Positions 22,691 through 30,378 of a DNA stretch of 64,000 nt are shown here, piece after piece. The translations under genes were made by a program, and so were the position numbers. The DNA comes from Gottschalkia acidurici 9a (GTDB taxonomy: Bacteria; Bacillota; Clostridia; Tissierellales; Gottschalkiaceae), in contig NC_018664.1 of assembly GCF_000299355.1 (NCBI RefSeq), forward strand, positions 2,464,380 to 2,528,379, in the 5' to 3' direction. The stretch's first letter is position 1. Every line of letters begins with the position of its first letter. The notes beneath the pieces were generated by a model. The model did no database searches. It was given only the letters and a program-made list of their open reading frames with translations, and had not been told where the DNA came from.

Positions 22691-23419
22691 AACAATACTA
22701 CTTTGCAATATTCCTTCTTCAAATTCATCTATATTATATTCTATATCTTCTGTAAGAAGCTCTATAGCACCTTTTAGAGCAGTTCCAGTAGGTGTTTGTC
22801 CTCCTATTTGTATCTTTTGTAATCCTTTCTCTAAGTCTATTATGTTTTCAGTAAACCCACATAGAACTTTGTATGCTTCTGCTTTACTGTAAGGATACCC
22901 TATTACCGAAATCTCCGTTTTTCCTTTTCTACTATTTAGGATTCTAAGTAAGTTTAGTACACTACTTTTAGCTATATCTATTTTATCTTTCATACTTCCG
23001 CTGCAATCTATAACTACACAGCATTCTATATTTACTTCATCACCCAATTTATCTATAAGATCAGTTATTTTTTTTCTTGAGCTTGGATGCATTTCTTCCA
23101 ATTCAGTTCCTACTATATTTTTTAATTCTTTATTAACTGCTTCTTCTATAGTTTTGTAAACCGATTTCATGGTGACCATACTCATAGTTGTGTCTAGATC
23201 TTTTATATTTGTATGCTCCCATATTCCCCCTCCCGCTTCTGCTATGCTTTTTATCTCTGTAATAGATTCCTCTCTTTCTAAGTCACTAGTTATTCCTATC
23301 GTACTTATAGTAATACCTCTCTTATTACCGTCTTCAGAAACCTTTATAGGATTTAATCCTAAGTTAGATTCTCCATCTGTAACTAATACAATTTGCTTAA
23401 ATTGAATTTCTTTAGTCAA
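22688..23419 (-). CDS. VWA-domain protein, YabS-like
   Basis: The 243-residue cytosolic protein has von Willebrand A features in an unusual order. It opens directly with a late VWA strand (IVLVTDGESN) without a preceding DxSxS. Near residue 135 a second VWA begins with an intact metal site, CCVVIDCSGSMKDK, and the matching GGQTPTGTAL threonine. The start is TTG after GGAGATG. Position between spoIIE and the YabT-like kinase matches B. subtilis yabS, also of unclear function. VWA-kinase pairing suggests metal-dependent protein binding linked to phosphorylation, an inference. Confidence 0.82.
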   Translation of the reverse strand: MTKEIQFKQIVLVTDGESNLGLNPIKVSEDGNKRGITISTIGITSDLEREESITEIKSIAEAGGGIWEHTNIKDLDTTMSMVTMKSVYKTIEEAVNKELKNIVGTELEEMHPSSRKKITDLIDKLGDEVNIECCVVIDCSGSMKDKIDIAKSSVLNLLRILNSRKGKTEISVIGYPYSKAEAYKVLCGFTENIIDLEKGLQKIQIGGQTPTGTALKGAIELLTEDIEYNIDEFEEGILQSSIV

Positions 23420-23479
23420 TTTAAATCATCTCCTGTCTTTATAGTTTACTATTATCATTATTGACAGAAGAAATGTTTA

Positions 23480-25846
23480 TTAAACCCTTTTCCATACTTT
23501 CGTAACTAAAACAGTCATATCATCTCTTTTTGCATCTTTACTTATTTCTAAAGCCTCATCAATTATTTTATCTGCTAAAATCTGTGGGTTCAAAGTATCT
23601 ATTTTCTGTATTATATCTGACATCCATTTTTCTTTATCATCAGTATGTTCATTAGCATCTAGAACTCCATCCGACACAGTTATTACAAAATCACCATCCT
23701 CTAGATCTTTCTCATATACTTGAAAATCAACATCTTTTAATATTCCTACTGGAAGTGTATGTGAATTTATAACTTCTACACTATTCTTTCTCTTTATAAA
23801 CGTAGGTGCAGATCCAACCTTTATAAATTTAGTTTTTCCTCTATATAAATCTATTACTGACATATCTATAGTAGTTGACATTTCATCAGTAGACTTTAAA
23901 ACTAATATAGAATTTATAGTTTTTAAAGCGAGTTCTTTATCAAATCCAGCCTCTAAAAACTTTTCTAAAAGAGATATTGTAATATTACTTTCCTGATTTG
24001 CCCTATGTCCTGTACCCATTCCATCACTTAGTGCCACATAATAGTTGTTCTTTCTTTCTCCAAAAGTATAACTATCACCAGATATATAGTTAAATCCTTC
24101 GTCTAGCCTACAAACTTTCGTAATAGCTCCAAATCTATTCCCTTTTAAAAGTTTTAGTTTTATGTTATCCCCCCCATATCTTGTGTTAGAGTAAAACTTA
24201 TCTGTAGTTAATTCTAGACCTACTATGTCAGATACTAGTTTTGGTATACTCTTTACTTTGTGCATCTCACAATTTCCCGAAATCTCTAAGAAAATTTCAA
24301 AATCATTTTTTTCAGTTTCTGTTACTATGACTTCTAGTATATCTATACCCATGTTTCTTAAAGATGTATATACACTTTTCTCTACATCTTGCTTAAATCT
24401 TACATTTTCATATATCTGACTGGCTAAATCATCAATAATATTTGATATTCCTTCTAGTTGTTGAGAAACTAACTGTCTACTTTCTAAGATCTTATTTTCC
24501 CACTTGTAATCTAACTTATAAGCTTCAAATAGATAGTTTATCTTATTTACTATAACATCTGTTTTATTGCATCTTTTAGTAAATTCGTCTGACAGCATGC
24601 TTGTACTTATATTTCCATTTAGCTCCACTGTATTAGTCATTTCAAACATCAACTGATAAGTAATATAAAAATCCTCTTCCCAGCAAAACTTACATATAGC
24701 ACAATTACTACATACGTCTTCTGCTAACTTATCTATTAATTTTGATATATCTTTTTGTTGAACTAATTTTTTCTTATCTGATACTTTTTCAAATGTAGTA
24801 GCTAGCTCCTGAAATACTTTTGATATCTCTGTTAACCTTTTATGTGTCATATCTCTTAATCTACTACTATATGCTTCTTCTATTTGTGTAGATTTTGACA
24901 CACCTATTACTATATTACTATCAAATCTTTTTATTACTTTAGAAATAGTGAGAAATAATATTATTCCAGCTAATATTTCTTTTATCTTTAATATACTTTC
25001 TAAACTTCCGTCTATGTAAAAAGATATTATTACAGATCCGACTAAAAATCCTACACTACTTCCTATCTTACCTAAATCCCTAAATAATCCCGAAAGTAAT
25101 CCAGCAACTCCATATACCGATATAACTAGTGGTAGGTTGCTCTGTGACATAGATGTTACTATTCCTATAGTTATACCTACAGTAGCTCCCACTGACGCCC
25201 CTTTATTATAAGCAAACATAGATACCAATGTTATTCCTACTATGTTTTTAATAGCTAGTCCATATATAGATATTTCTTGTAGACCAGATATGCTTAGAGC
25301 TAACATTATTGCTCCACATATTATTTCTTCATTAGTAAAAACTCGACTGTAATCTTTTTGCATGGTTTTTATTCCATATGTGAAGATATATATAAGTGTG
25401 AAAATTATAATACCTTCAAATAAAGTCATTATTATATCGTACAAGTAATAGTCACTTATAATAATGTATGATCCTTTAATAATTATGAAAAATGCAACTG
25501 TAGTTATTGCTACATTTACTATATCCTTCTGCTTTTCTTTTTTAAATAGTCCACTTATTAAGTATGTTACCCATATAGTTGCTATATACGGTATGGAATG
25601 TTTACCATGTACACTTATTATACCTATTGATGATGCAAGTGGTATTAGTATGTTTCTATTACATTTAACTGTGTAGGCTACTATGAATGATATTCCAAAT
25701 GGAGTTAACTCATCCATTATTGTAGCTCTCGATATCAGTAGCGATAGTATTGTAGTAAATATGTCCGCTGCTTTTATATTAGTAATAAATTTAAAAATTG
25801 CAGACTCCTGATGCTTTGACTCTATTGTTCCAATTTTACTAAACAT
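23480..25846 (-). CDS. spoIIE: Stage II sporulation protein E (serine phosphatase)
   Basis: The 788-residue protein has about ten N-terminal membrane helices (to ~residue 310), a central regulatory region and a C-terminal PP2C-type phosphatase. The phosphatase has the metal-binding VALSDGMGTGHRAN and FVITVSDGVLDA segments. In the forespore it dephosphorylates SpoIIAA to release SigF, and it also sits at the polar septum. A Cys cluster CSNCAICKFCWE near residue 400, as in clostridial SpoIIE proteins, may bind metal. The start is ATG with GAGGAGGT. The promoter region carries Spo0A-like features (separate entry). Confidence 0.97.
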   Translation of the reverse strand: MFSKIGTIESKHQESAIFKFITNIKAADIFTTILSLLISRATIMDELTPFGISFIVAYTVKCNRNILIPLASSIGIISVHGKHSIPYIATIWVTYLISGLFKKEKQKDIVNVAITTVAFFIIIKGSYIIISDYYLYDIIMTLFEGIIIFTLIYIFTYGIKTMQKDYSRVFTNEEIICGAIMLALSISGLQEISIYGLAIKNIVGITLVSMFAYNKGASVGATVGITIGIVTSMSQSNLPLVISVYGVAGLLSGLFRDLGKIGSSVGFLVGSVIISFYIDGSLESILKIKEILAGIILFLTISKVIKRFDSNIVIGVSKSTQIEEAYSSRLRDMTHKRLTEISKVFQELATTFEKVSDKKKLVQQKDISKLIDKLAEDVCSNCAICKFCWEEDFYITYQLMFEMTNTVELNGNISTSMLSDEFTKRCNKTDVIVNKINYLFEAYKLDYKWENKILESRQLVSQQLEGISNIIDDLASQIYENVRFKQDVEKSVYTSLRNMGIDILEVIVTETEKNDFEIFLEISGNCEMHKVKSIPKLVSDIVGLELTTDKFYSNTRYGGDNIKLKLLKGNRFGAITKVCRLDEGFNYISGDSYTFGERKNNYYVALSDGMGTGHRANQESNITISLLEKFLEAGFDKELALKTINSILVLKSTDEMSTTIDMSVIDLYRGKTKFIKVGSAPTFIKRKNSVEVINSHTLPVGILKDVDFQVYEKDLEDGDFVITVSDGVLDANEHTDDKEKWMSDIIQKIDTLNPQILADKIIDEALEISKDAKRDDMTVLVTKVWKRV

Positions 25847-25880
25847 ATATAAGACCTCCTCGTATTTATCTGTTGATGTA

Positions 25881-25913
25881 ATCTTAGCAAAGGAGGTCTA
25901 AAATGTTTGTCAA
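25881..25913 (-). promoter_or_regulatory. Putative spoIIE promoter with 21-bp spacing
   Basis: On the minus strand TTGACA (25913-25908) and TAAGAT (25886-25881) are separated by 21 nt. B. subtilis spoIIE and spoIIG use SigA promoters with similarly long spacers that need Spo0A~P to work (established knowledge). Confidence 0.5.
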
Positions 25914-25939
25914 TCTTAGTTGATAAGATTTTTAGCATT

Positions 25940-25946
25940 TTTGACA
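25940..25946 (-). promoter_or_regulatory. 0A-box-like site near the spoIIE promoter
   Basis: TGTCAAA on the minus strand, one mismatch to the Spo0A box TGTCGAA, ~27 bp upstream of the -35. Confidence 0.35.
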
Positions 25947-26054
25947 TAAAACTATATTGTACTTTGTTTTTTATGATATTTTTTATTTGAAGTTAAGTTT
26001 TACTTTTACTCCAATATCTTAATTTAAAGTTCGCTATTTGTGTATTTAGACATC

Positions 26055-26061
26055 TTCGACA
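26055..26061 (-). promoter_or_regulatory. Perfect 0A box upstream of spoIIE
   Basis: TGTCGAA on the minus strand, ~140 bp upstream of the -35. It is a perfect match but distant. Confidence 0.35.
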
Positions 26062-26331
26062 TATTCTAATTATTGAATCCTAAAGTTTAGTTATAAGTAT
26101 CTTTATGTATATCTTTGTAATAGCTATTGTAAGGCCGATGTTTGCCATCATTAATGTTAATGTTTAATCTCTTTTATCTTTTTCTTTTAATAAAATCTTT
26201 TTACATTTATTTTTAAAAATTATCATAGAAAAGTTCTAAAAGAAGCCTCTATATCTTTACTTTAGTATAATATAAGTATAATCTTTAAATGACCTTACAT
26301 TTAAGTATATTTTTGTCGGTAAAAAAGTACA

Positions 26332-26357
26332 TAAAAAAACTGGGATTAACCCAGTTA
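26332..26357 (-). terminator. Intrinsic terminator after the S1-domain gene
   Basis: AACTGGG/CCCAGTT stem followed on the minus strand by TTTTTTTATG. Confidence 0.85.
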
Positions 26358-26363
26358 TAAATT

Positions 26364-26783
26364 TTATGCTCTATAGTTTCTTTGTGAGTAGCCTCCGCCA
26401 CCTCTTCTTGTATCTTTCTTTTTAAGCTGTTCTTGCTTTTCACTACTATCTTTTAAAAACTTAGCAACTTTATCTTCAAAAGACATTGACTTTACCTTGT
26501 CATCAGGTTTATTGAAATCAACCTGTGCTGGATTTGATGATGTCTTTTTTGGTTGTACTTGTCTTATAGATAAGCTTATTTTACCCTCATTAGTTATAGA
26601 CAGTACTTTAACTTTTACTTTTTGGTCTCTCTTTAAGTAGTCACTTACGTTATTAACATAATCGTGTGATATCTCTGAAATATGAACTAATCCTGTTTTT
26701 CCTTCTGGTAGTTGAACGAATGCTCCAAAGTTAGTTATTCCTGATATAGTACCTTCAACTACATTTCCTACTAGAACGGGCAT
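26364..26783 (-). CDS. S1 RNA-binding domain protein, YabR-like
   Basis: A single S1 OB-fold domain fills residues 1-75 (GNVVEGTISGITNFGAFVQLPEGKTGLVHISEIS, with the usual VKVKVLSI). A Lys/Gln-rich disordered tail ending in RRGGGGYSQR follows. The family (YabR/general stress protein 13) binds RNA or ribosomes; the exact role is unknown. It lies between divIC and spoIIE, as in B. subtilis. The ATG start follows AAAGGAGGAG. Confidence 0.9.
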   Translation of the reverse strand: MPVLVGNVVEGTISGITNFGAFVQLPEGKTGLVHISEISHDYVNNVSDYLKRDQKVKVKVLSITNEGKISLSIRQVQPKKTSSNPAQVDFNKPDDKVKSMSFEDKVAKFLKDSSEKQEQLKKKDTRRGGGGYSQRNYRA

Positions 26784-26856
26784 AAATTAAATACTCCTCC
26801 TTTAAAGATATATCGCTTTCAAACTTACTTAAGTATATATTATAACTATGAATATG

Positions 26857-27174
26857 TCAATCTGTAAAAGACTCTTCTTTATGTTTATTTCTATCTATAT
26901 ATATCATTTCATTAGGTTTTACCATTTTTAACTCTTCTCTTGCAATTTTTTCTATGTATTCTACTGAATCTGTCTTTTTAACTTTGTCTTCTAATTCTTT
27001 TTTCTGACTACTTAATTGCTTCAATTTTTCTTCTGATTGTGCTTTCTCTAAGTTCAATTTTTTTATGCTCATTTCTTGTTTTATAAAAGTAAAAATTACG
27101 TATAAAGATATTACTATGAGTACTATATGAAATAATGTTACTTTTCTTTTTTTATCTTTTGTTTTATTCAACAT
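26857..27174 (-). CDS. divIC: Septum formation initiator DivIC
   Basis: This 105-residue bitopic protein has a basic cytoplasmic N terminus, one membrane helix (about 14-32), a leucine-zipper-like coiled coil (about 35-70) and the conserved YIEKIAREELKMVKPNE segment. DivIC links FtsL and DivIB in the divisome. Size and position after yabQ match the Bacillus order. Confidence 0.92.
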   Translation of the reverse strand: MLNKTKDKKRKVTLFHIVLIVISLYVIFTFIKQEMSIKKLNLEKAQSEEKLKQLSSQKKELEDKVKKTDSVEYIEKIAREELKMVKPNEMIYIDRNKHKEESFTD

Positions 27175-27255
27175 ATATATCTCCCTTTTACTACTTTAGC
27201 CTTATTTTTATACTTTCTACAGTAGAATTTAAATTCCTTCCAACAATTATTTCCT

Positions 27256-27732
27256 TTACTTTTTCTTCAATATTGTTCTTACGCTCTTTTTTATATTATC
27301 ATAAAATATAGAAGGAAGTTTAAAATATTTTTTTATCTTTGCATAGTATATTTGCAATTTGCTTATGGCTCCTTTTAGCGGTGTGATTATAAGTTTAAAT
27401 ATACTACTTATTTTTGTTATGAAGAAGCTTAATATTCTTGATATAAATTTTATTACTACTTTACTTAACAATCTATTATATAGTACAGCTCCTAGTATGA
27501 ATCCAAGAAAAATAAATCCCCTTAACTCACCCCAGTTTATATGTGTTAAAATTGAAATTACAATAGCGGAAAGTATTATCCAAAATATTAAGTCCTCTAT
27601 AAAAGTCTTTACTTTCTTAGGTCTAGAGTAATATCTAAATATTCTGTACAAATCGTATATAAAACCCATTACTATCCCACCATAAAGTGTAGCAAGAAAC
27701 ATATAACTTTGACTCTGGATCGATGTATCCAT
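27256..27732 (-). CDS. yabQ: Spore cortex biosynthesis protein YabQ
   Basis: The 158-residue membrane protein has three to four helices in its first ~110 residues, then a basic amphipathic tail. The opening helix with GGIVMGFIYDLYRIFRYYSRPKK is characteristic of YabQ, needed for spore cortex assembly at the forespore outer membrane. I choose the ATG at 27732, six bases after GAGGTG. A GTG three codons earlier lies within that ribosome site. It follows yabP by 16 bp. Confidence 0.92.
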   Translation of the reverse strand: MDTSIQSQSYMFLATLYGGIVMGFIYDLYRIFRYYSRPKKVKTFIEDLIFWIILSAIVISILTHINWGELRGFIFLGFILGAVLYNRLLSKVVIKFISRILSFFITKISSIFKLIITPLKGAISKLQIYYAKIKKYFKLPSIFYDNIKKSVRTILKKK

Positions 27733-27748
27733 ATAGTTCACCTCTGTC

Positions 27749-28033
27749 TTACTTAAACATCTTTCCTAAAAAACCTCCACCTTTTCCCCCTGTGGCTTCT
27801 TTGTTAATATAGGTTATACTGTTAATAGTTCCATCTATAATTACGTTGCCATCCTCCAAGTTTAACTTACTAATATTTAAGTCTTCACCTTTAATCGTAA
27901 TCCCACCTCTTACAGTTCCTAAAGATATAGTATTTTCGTTGAAATTATCGACTTGCTCTACTCCAGATATACTTAGCTTAGATCTGTCTTCTAATATTAT
28001 ATTTTGACCTAAATTTGCTAAATCATCATTCAT
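27749..28033 (-). CDS. yabP: Sporulation protein YabP
   Basis: The 94-residue soluble protein matches the small YabP family: LILEDRSKLSISGVEQVDNFNENTI at the N terminus, then ITIKGEDLNISKLNLEDGNVIIDGTINSITY. YabP is expressed in the mother cell and localises with spore coat and cortex factors in B. subtilis. It precedes yabQ. The ATG start has GGGGG upstream. Confidence 0.93.
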   Translation of the reverse strand: MNDDLANLGQNIILEDRSKLSISGVEQVDNFNENTISLGTVRGGITIKGEDLNISKLNLEDGNVIIDGTINSITYINKEATGGKGGGFLGKMFK

Positions 28034-28114
28034 TATGTATAACCCCCTAGCATGATCTCTTTTTACTCTATACGTTTAGTTTAATATATGAGTCTACATA
28101 TGCTTTTATGATAG

Positions 28115-28169
28115 TAAAAAGTAAAAATGGCCTACCTTATTTACTTAATGGTAGACCATTTTACTTTTT
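28115..28169 (-). terminator. Terminator after the S4-domain gene
   Basis: A long stem (AAAAAGTAAAAATGG..CTACC with GGTAG..CCATTTTACTTTTT) lies between the S4-domain gene and yabP, with U-rich flanks in both directions. Confidence 0.8.
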
Positions 28170-28172
28170 ATA

Positions 28173-28412
28173 TTATAGTGTTTTATATAAGTCCGTTGCT
28201 TTATCTTTTGGAACATGTTCTAGAAGTTCAAGTACTTCCACTTTCACTGTATTATTTCCAAAATTAAGCTCGATAGTATCTCCTATCTTTAGTTCAGTTC
28301 CTGGCTTTGCTTCTTTTCCATTAACTAAAACTCTTCCCTGTTCACAAGCTTCTTTTGCTACTGTTCTTCTTTTTATGATTCTTGCATTTTTAAGAAACTT
28401 ATCTATTCTCAT
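28173..28412 (-). CDS. S4-domain RNA-binding protein, YabO/RqcP-like
   Basis: The 79-residue protein is almost only an S4 RNA-binding domain (MRIDKFLKNARIIKRRTVAKEACEQGRVLVNGKEAKPGTELKIGD). The family includes RqcP (YabO), which acts with RqcH in ribosome-associated quality control by stabilising the P-site tRNA on split 50S subunits. The hup-yabO-yabP order supports this assignment. Confidence 0.92.
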   Translation of the reverse strand: MRIDKFLKNARIIKRRTVAKEACEQGRVLVNGKEAKPGTELKIGDTIELNFGNNTVKVEVLELLEHVPKDKATDLYKTL

Positions 28413-28446
28413 AAAATCACCTCTAACTTATACACTTTTGATTCTA

Positions 28447-28478
28447 TAAAAAAATCAGGTCTATGACCTGATTTTTTA
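28447..28478 (-). terminator. Intrinsic terminator after hup
   Basis: ATCAGGTC/GACCTGAT stem with a TAT loop, flanked by A and T runs right after the HU gene. Confidence 0.85.
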
Positions 28479-28757
28479 TTACTTATTAACTGCTTCTTTT
28501 AATGTTTTTCCAGCTTTAAATACTGGTGCTAGTGATGCAGGTATTTTTATTATTTCTTCTGGGTTTCTTGGATTTCTTCCTTCTCTAGCTTTTCTTTCTC
28601 TAACTTCAAAAGTTCCAAATCCGACTAATTGAACTTTATCACCAGATGATAATGCTTCCTCTATAGTTTTCATGAAAGCATTTAATGCACTTTCTGCATC
28701 CTTTTTAGTTAAGTCACTTTTTTCTGCTATACTAGCTACTAATTCAGCTTTATTCAC
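28479..28757 (-). CDS. hup: HU-family DNA-binding protein
   Basis: This 92-residue histone-like protein bends and compacts DNA. N-terminal helices (MNKAELVASIAEKS) lead to the signature GFGTFEVRERKAREGRNPRNPEEIIKIPAS (beta arm with the intercalating Pro) and the C-terminal helix. The start is GTG after AAGGAGG. Its terminator and distinct ribosome site suggest high, independent expression. Confidence 0.97.
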   Translation of the reverse strand: MNKAELVASIAEKSDLTKKDAESALNAFMKTIEEALSSGDKVQLVGFGTFEVRERKAREGRNPRNPEEIIKIPASLAPVFKAGKTLKEAVNK

Positions 28758-28857
28758 AATATAACCTCCTTGATTTTCAATAAAAAAAGTACGTATTTAG
28801 AATAATTCTATCTTTCTAAATAAAACCCTTCTTTGAATAATCTTTTTTTATGTTTTT

Positions 28858-30324
28858 TTAATTTTCATTTTCTTTTGCTTGCTTCCATAGTTTATCCATT
28901 TCTTCTAAAGTCATGTTTTTTATATCTTTTCCTTGATTTATACTTTCAGTTTCTATAAACTCAAATCTTTTTATAAATTTATTTATAGTTTTATTAACTG
29001 CATTTTCAGGGTTAACGTTAACAAACCTACATACATTAACTATAGAAAAGATAAGATCTCCTATTTCATTTTCAAGCCTTTCTTTGTTACTTGTGTTGAG
29101 CTCTTCTTTAACTTCATTAAGCTCTTCTTCAAGTTTTTCTAGTGCACCTGAAACATCTTCCCAGTCAAATCCAACATCAGCTGCTCTTTTTTGTACTTTA
29201 TAGCTTTTCATTAATGCTGGTAACCCTTTAGGAATACTTTTAATTCTCTCAGTATATGTTGTCATATTTTTTTCTTTAGCTTTGATGTCATTCCAATCAT
29301 ATACAACTTCTTGTGAGCTTTTTGCTCTAAAATCTGTAAATACATGTGGATGTCTTCTTATAAGTTTTTCACATATACTAGTTGTGACGTCCATAATTGT
29401 AAAATACCCTTCTTCTTTTCCTATCTGACTATGAAATATAATTTGAAGAAGTAAATCCCCTAATTCTTCAGTAATTCCATCTATATCATCATTGTCTATT
29501 GCATCTACTACTTCATAGGCTTCTTCTATTACATAAGGTCTTAAAGAAGTATGTGTTTGTTCAGCATCCCAAGAACATCCATCCTTACTTCTTAATATTT
29601 CCATTATAGCCATCAAATTATACATATCATATTTAACTCTTTTATCTTTATCCATTTTAGGTATGTAGATGCTAGTTAAATAATCTATCCATTCTATCCT
29701 GTCTATTTCATATAGTGGTACTTTTACTTTTATTTCTTGTCCTTTTATTCCCGCTGACTTTATGACATATACCTCGTATTCATCTCCATATATGTCTATG
29801 AGTTCAAGCTTCAGCTCAGATGCCCTCACTCTATTATACACTTGAGTTATTAGGTTGTCAGTATTTATATCTACACTTTGATGAAGAATATCAAGTCCAT
29901 CTATAATTTTAAGTCCATCGACAGGATCTGAGCCCACTGATAGTATAACAGGTTCTATGAAACTTAGTCCAGCTATTATTTCTAATTCTATTTCACCTTG
30001 CTCTTGTTTCTCTATAAGTAAACTAACTGTTTTCTCAGCAACTAATGGATGACCAGGTACACAGTAATTAATAATACCATACTTTTCTGACATTTGTATT
30101 AAATTTTTTGAAATTAATTCATAAACTTTATCAAAATCTTCTTCTTCATCATATACATGGTCGTATGATGTATATTCTATCTGCTTTTTCTTCAAATATT
30201 CTATCGTAGGATGTTTTTCAGTTCTTAGAAAAACTTTATTTCCATCACATATCTTTTCTACGGCTTCTATAGTAAGGGATCCTATGTCTCCAGGTCCTAA
30301 TCCTATTATTACTATTTTTCTCAT
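28858..30324 (-). CDS. mazG: MazG with N-terminal tetrapyrrole-methylase domain (YabN)
   Basis: The 488-residue fusion has residues ~1-220 like SAM-dependent tetrapyrrole methylases (GLGPGDIGSLTIEAVE and GHPLVAEKTV). From ~230 it is a nucleoside-triphosphate pyrophosphohydrolase with two MazG repeats (CSWDAEQTHTSLRPYVIEEAYEVVDAI and EELGDLLLQIIFH; then KLEEELNEVKEEL and ENEIGDLIFSIVNVCRF). MazG removes aberrant or excess (d)NTPs. The methylase half has no established substrate in this fusion. It follows the SpoVB-like gene, as in B. subtilis yabM-yabN. Confidence 0.95.
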   Translation of the reverse strand: MRKIVIIGLGPGDIGSLTIEAVEKICDGNKVFLRTEKHPTIEYLKKKQIEYTSYDHVYDEEEDFDKVYELISKNLIQMSEKYGIINYCVPGHPLVAEKTVSLLIEKQEQGEIELEIIAGLSFIEPVILSVGSDPVDGLKIIDGLDILHQSVDINTDNLITQVYNRVRASELKLELIDIYGDEYEVYVIKSAGIKGQEIKVKVPLYEIDRIEWIDYLTSIYIPKMDKDKRVKYDMYNLMAIMEILRSKDGCSWDAEQTHTSLRPYVIEEAYEVVDAIDNDDIDGITEELGDLLLQIIFHSQIGKEEGYFTIMDVTTSICEKLIRRHPHVFTDFRAKSSQEVVYDWNDIKAKEKNMTTYTERIKSIPKGLPALMKSYKVQKRAADVGFDWEDVSGALEKLEEELNEVKEELNTSNKERLENEIGDLIFSIVNVCRFVNVNPENAVNKTINKFIKRFEFIETESINQGKDIKNMTLEEMDKLWKQAKENEN

Positions 30325-30350
30325 AGTTTATTCCTCCATATGTTTTTTAA

Positions 30351-30378
30351 AATAAGCTAGGAATAATCCTAGCTTATT
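30351..30378 (-). terminator. Intrinsic terminator after the SpoVB-like gene
   Basis: A 12-bp perfect stem AATAAGCTAGGA/TCCTAGCTTATT is followed on the minus strand by a short U-rich tract. Read-through into mazG is plausible. Confidence 0.65.

Larger units (their letters stand above)
25847..26331. other. Gene-free region upstream of spoIIE
   Basis: About 485 bp without a gene. It holds the spoIIE promoter and 0A-like boxes described separately. Nothing else is recognised between 26062 and the S1-gene terminator. A GGAGG followed by ATG on the plus strand near 25892 opens only a six-codon frame. Confidence 0.7.

Noticed and set aside
25889-25920. AAAGGAGG followed by ATG on the plus strand upstream of spoIIE
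   Set aside because: The frame ends after six codons. The GGAGG is chance within the promoter region.
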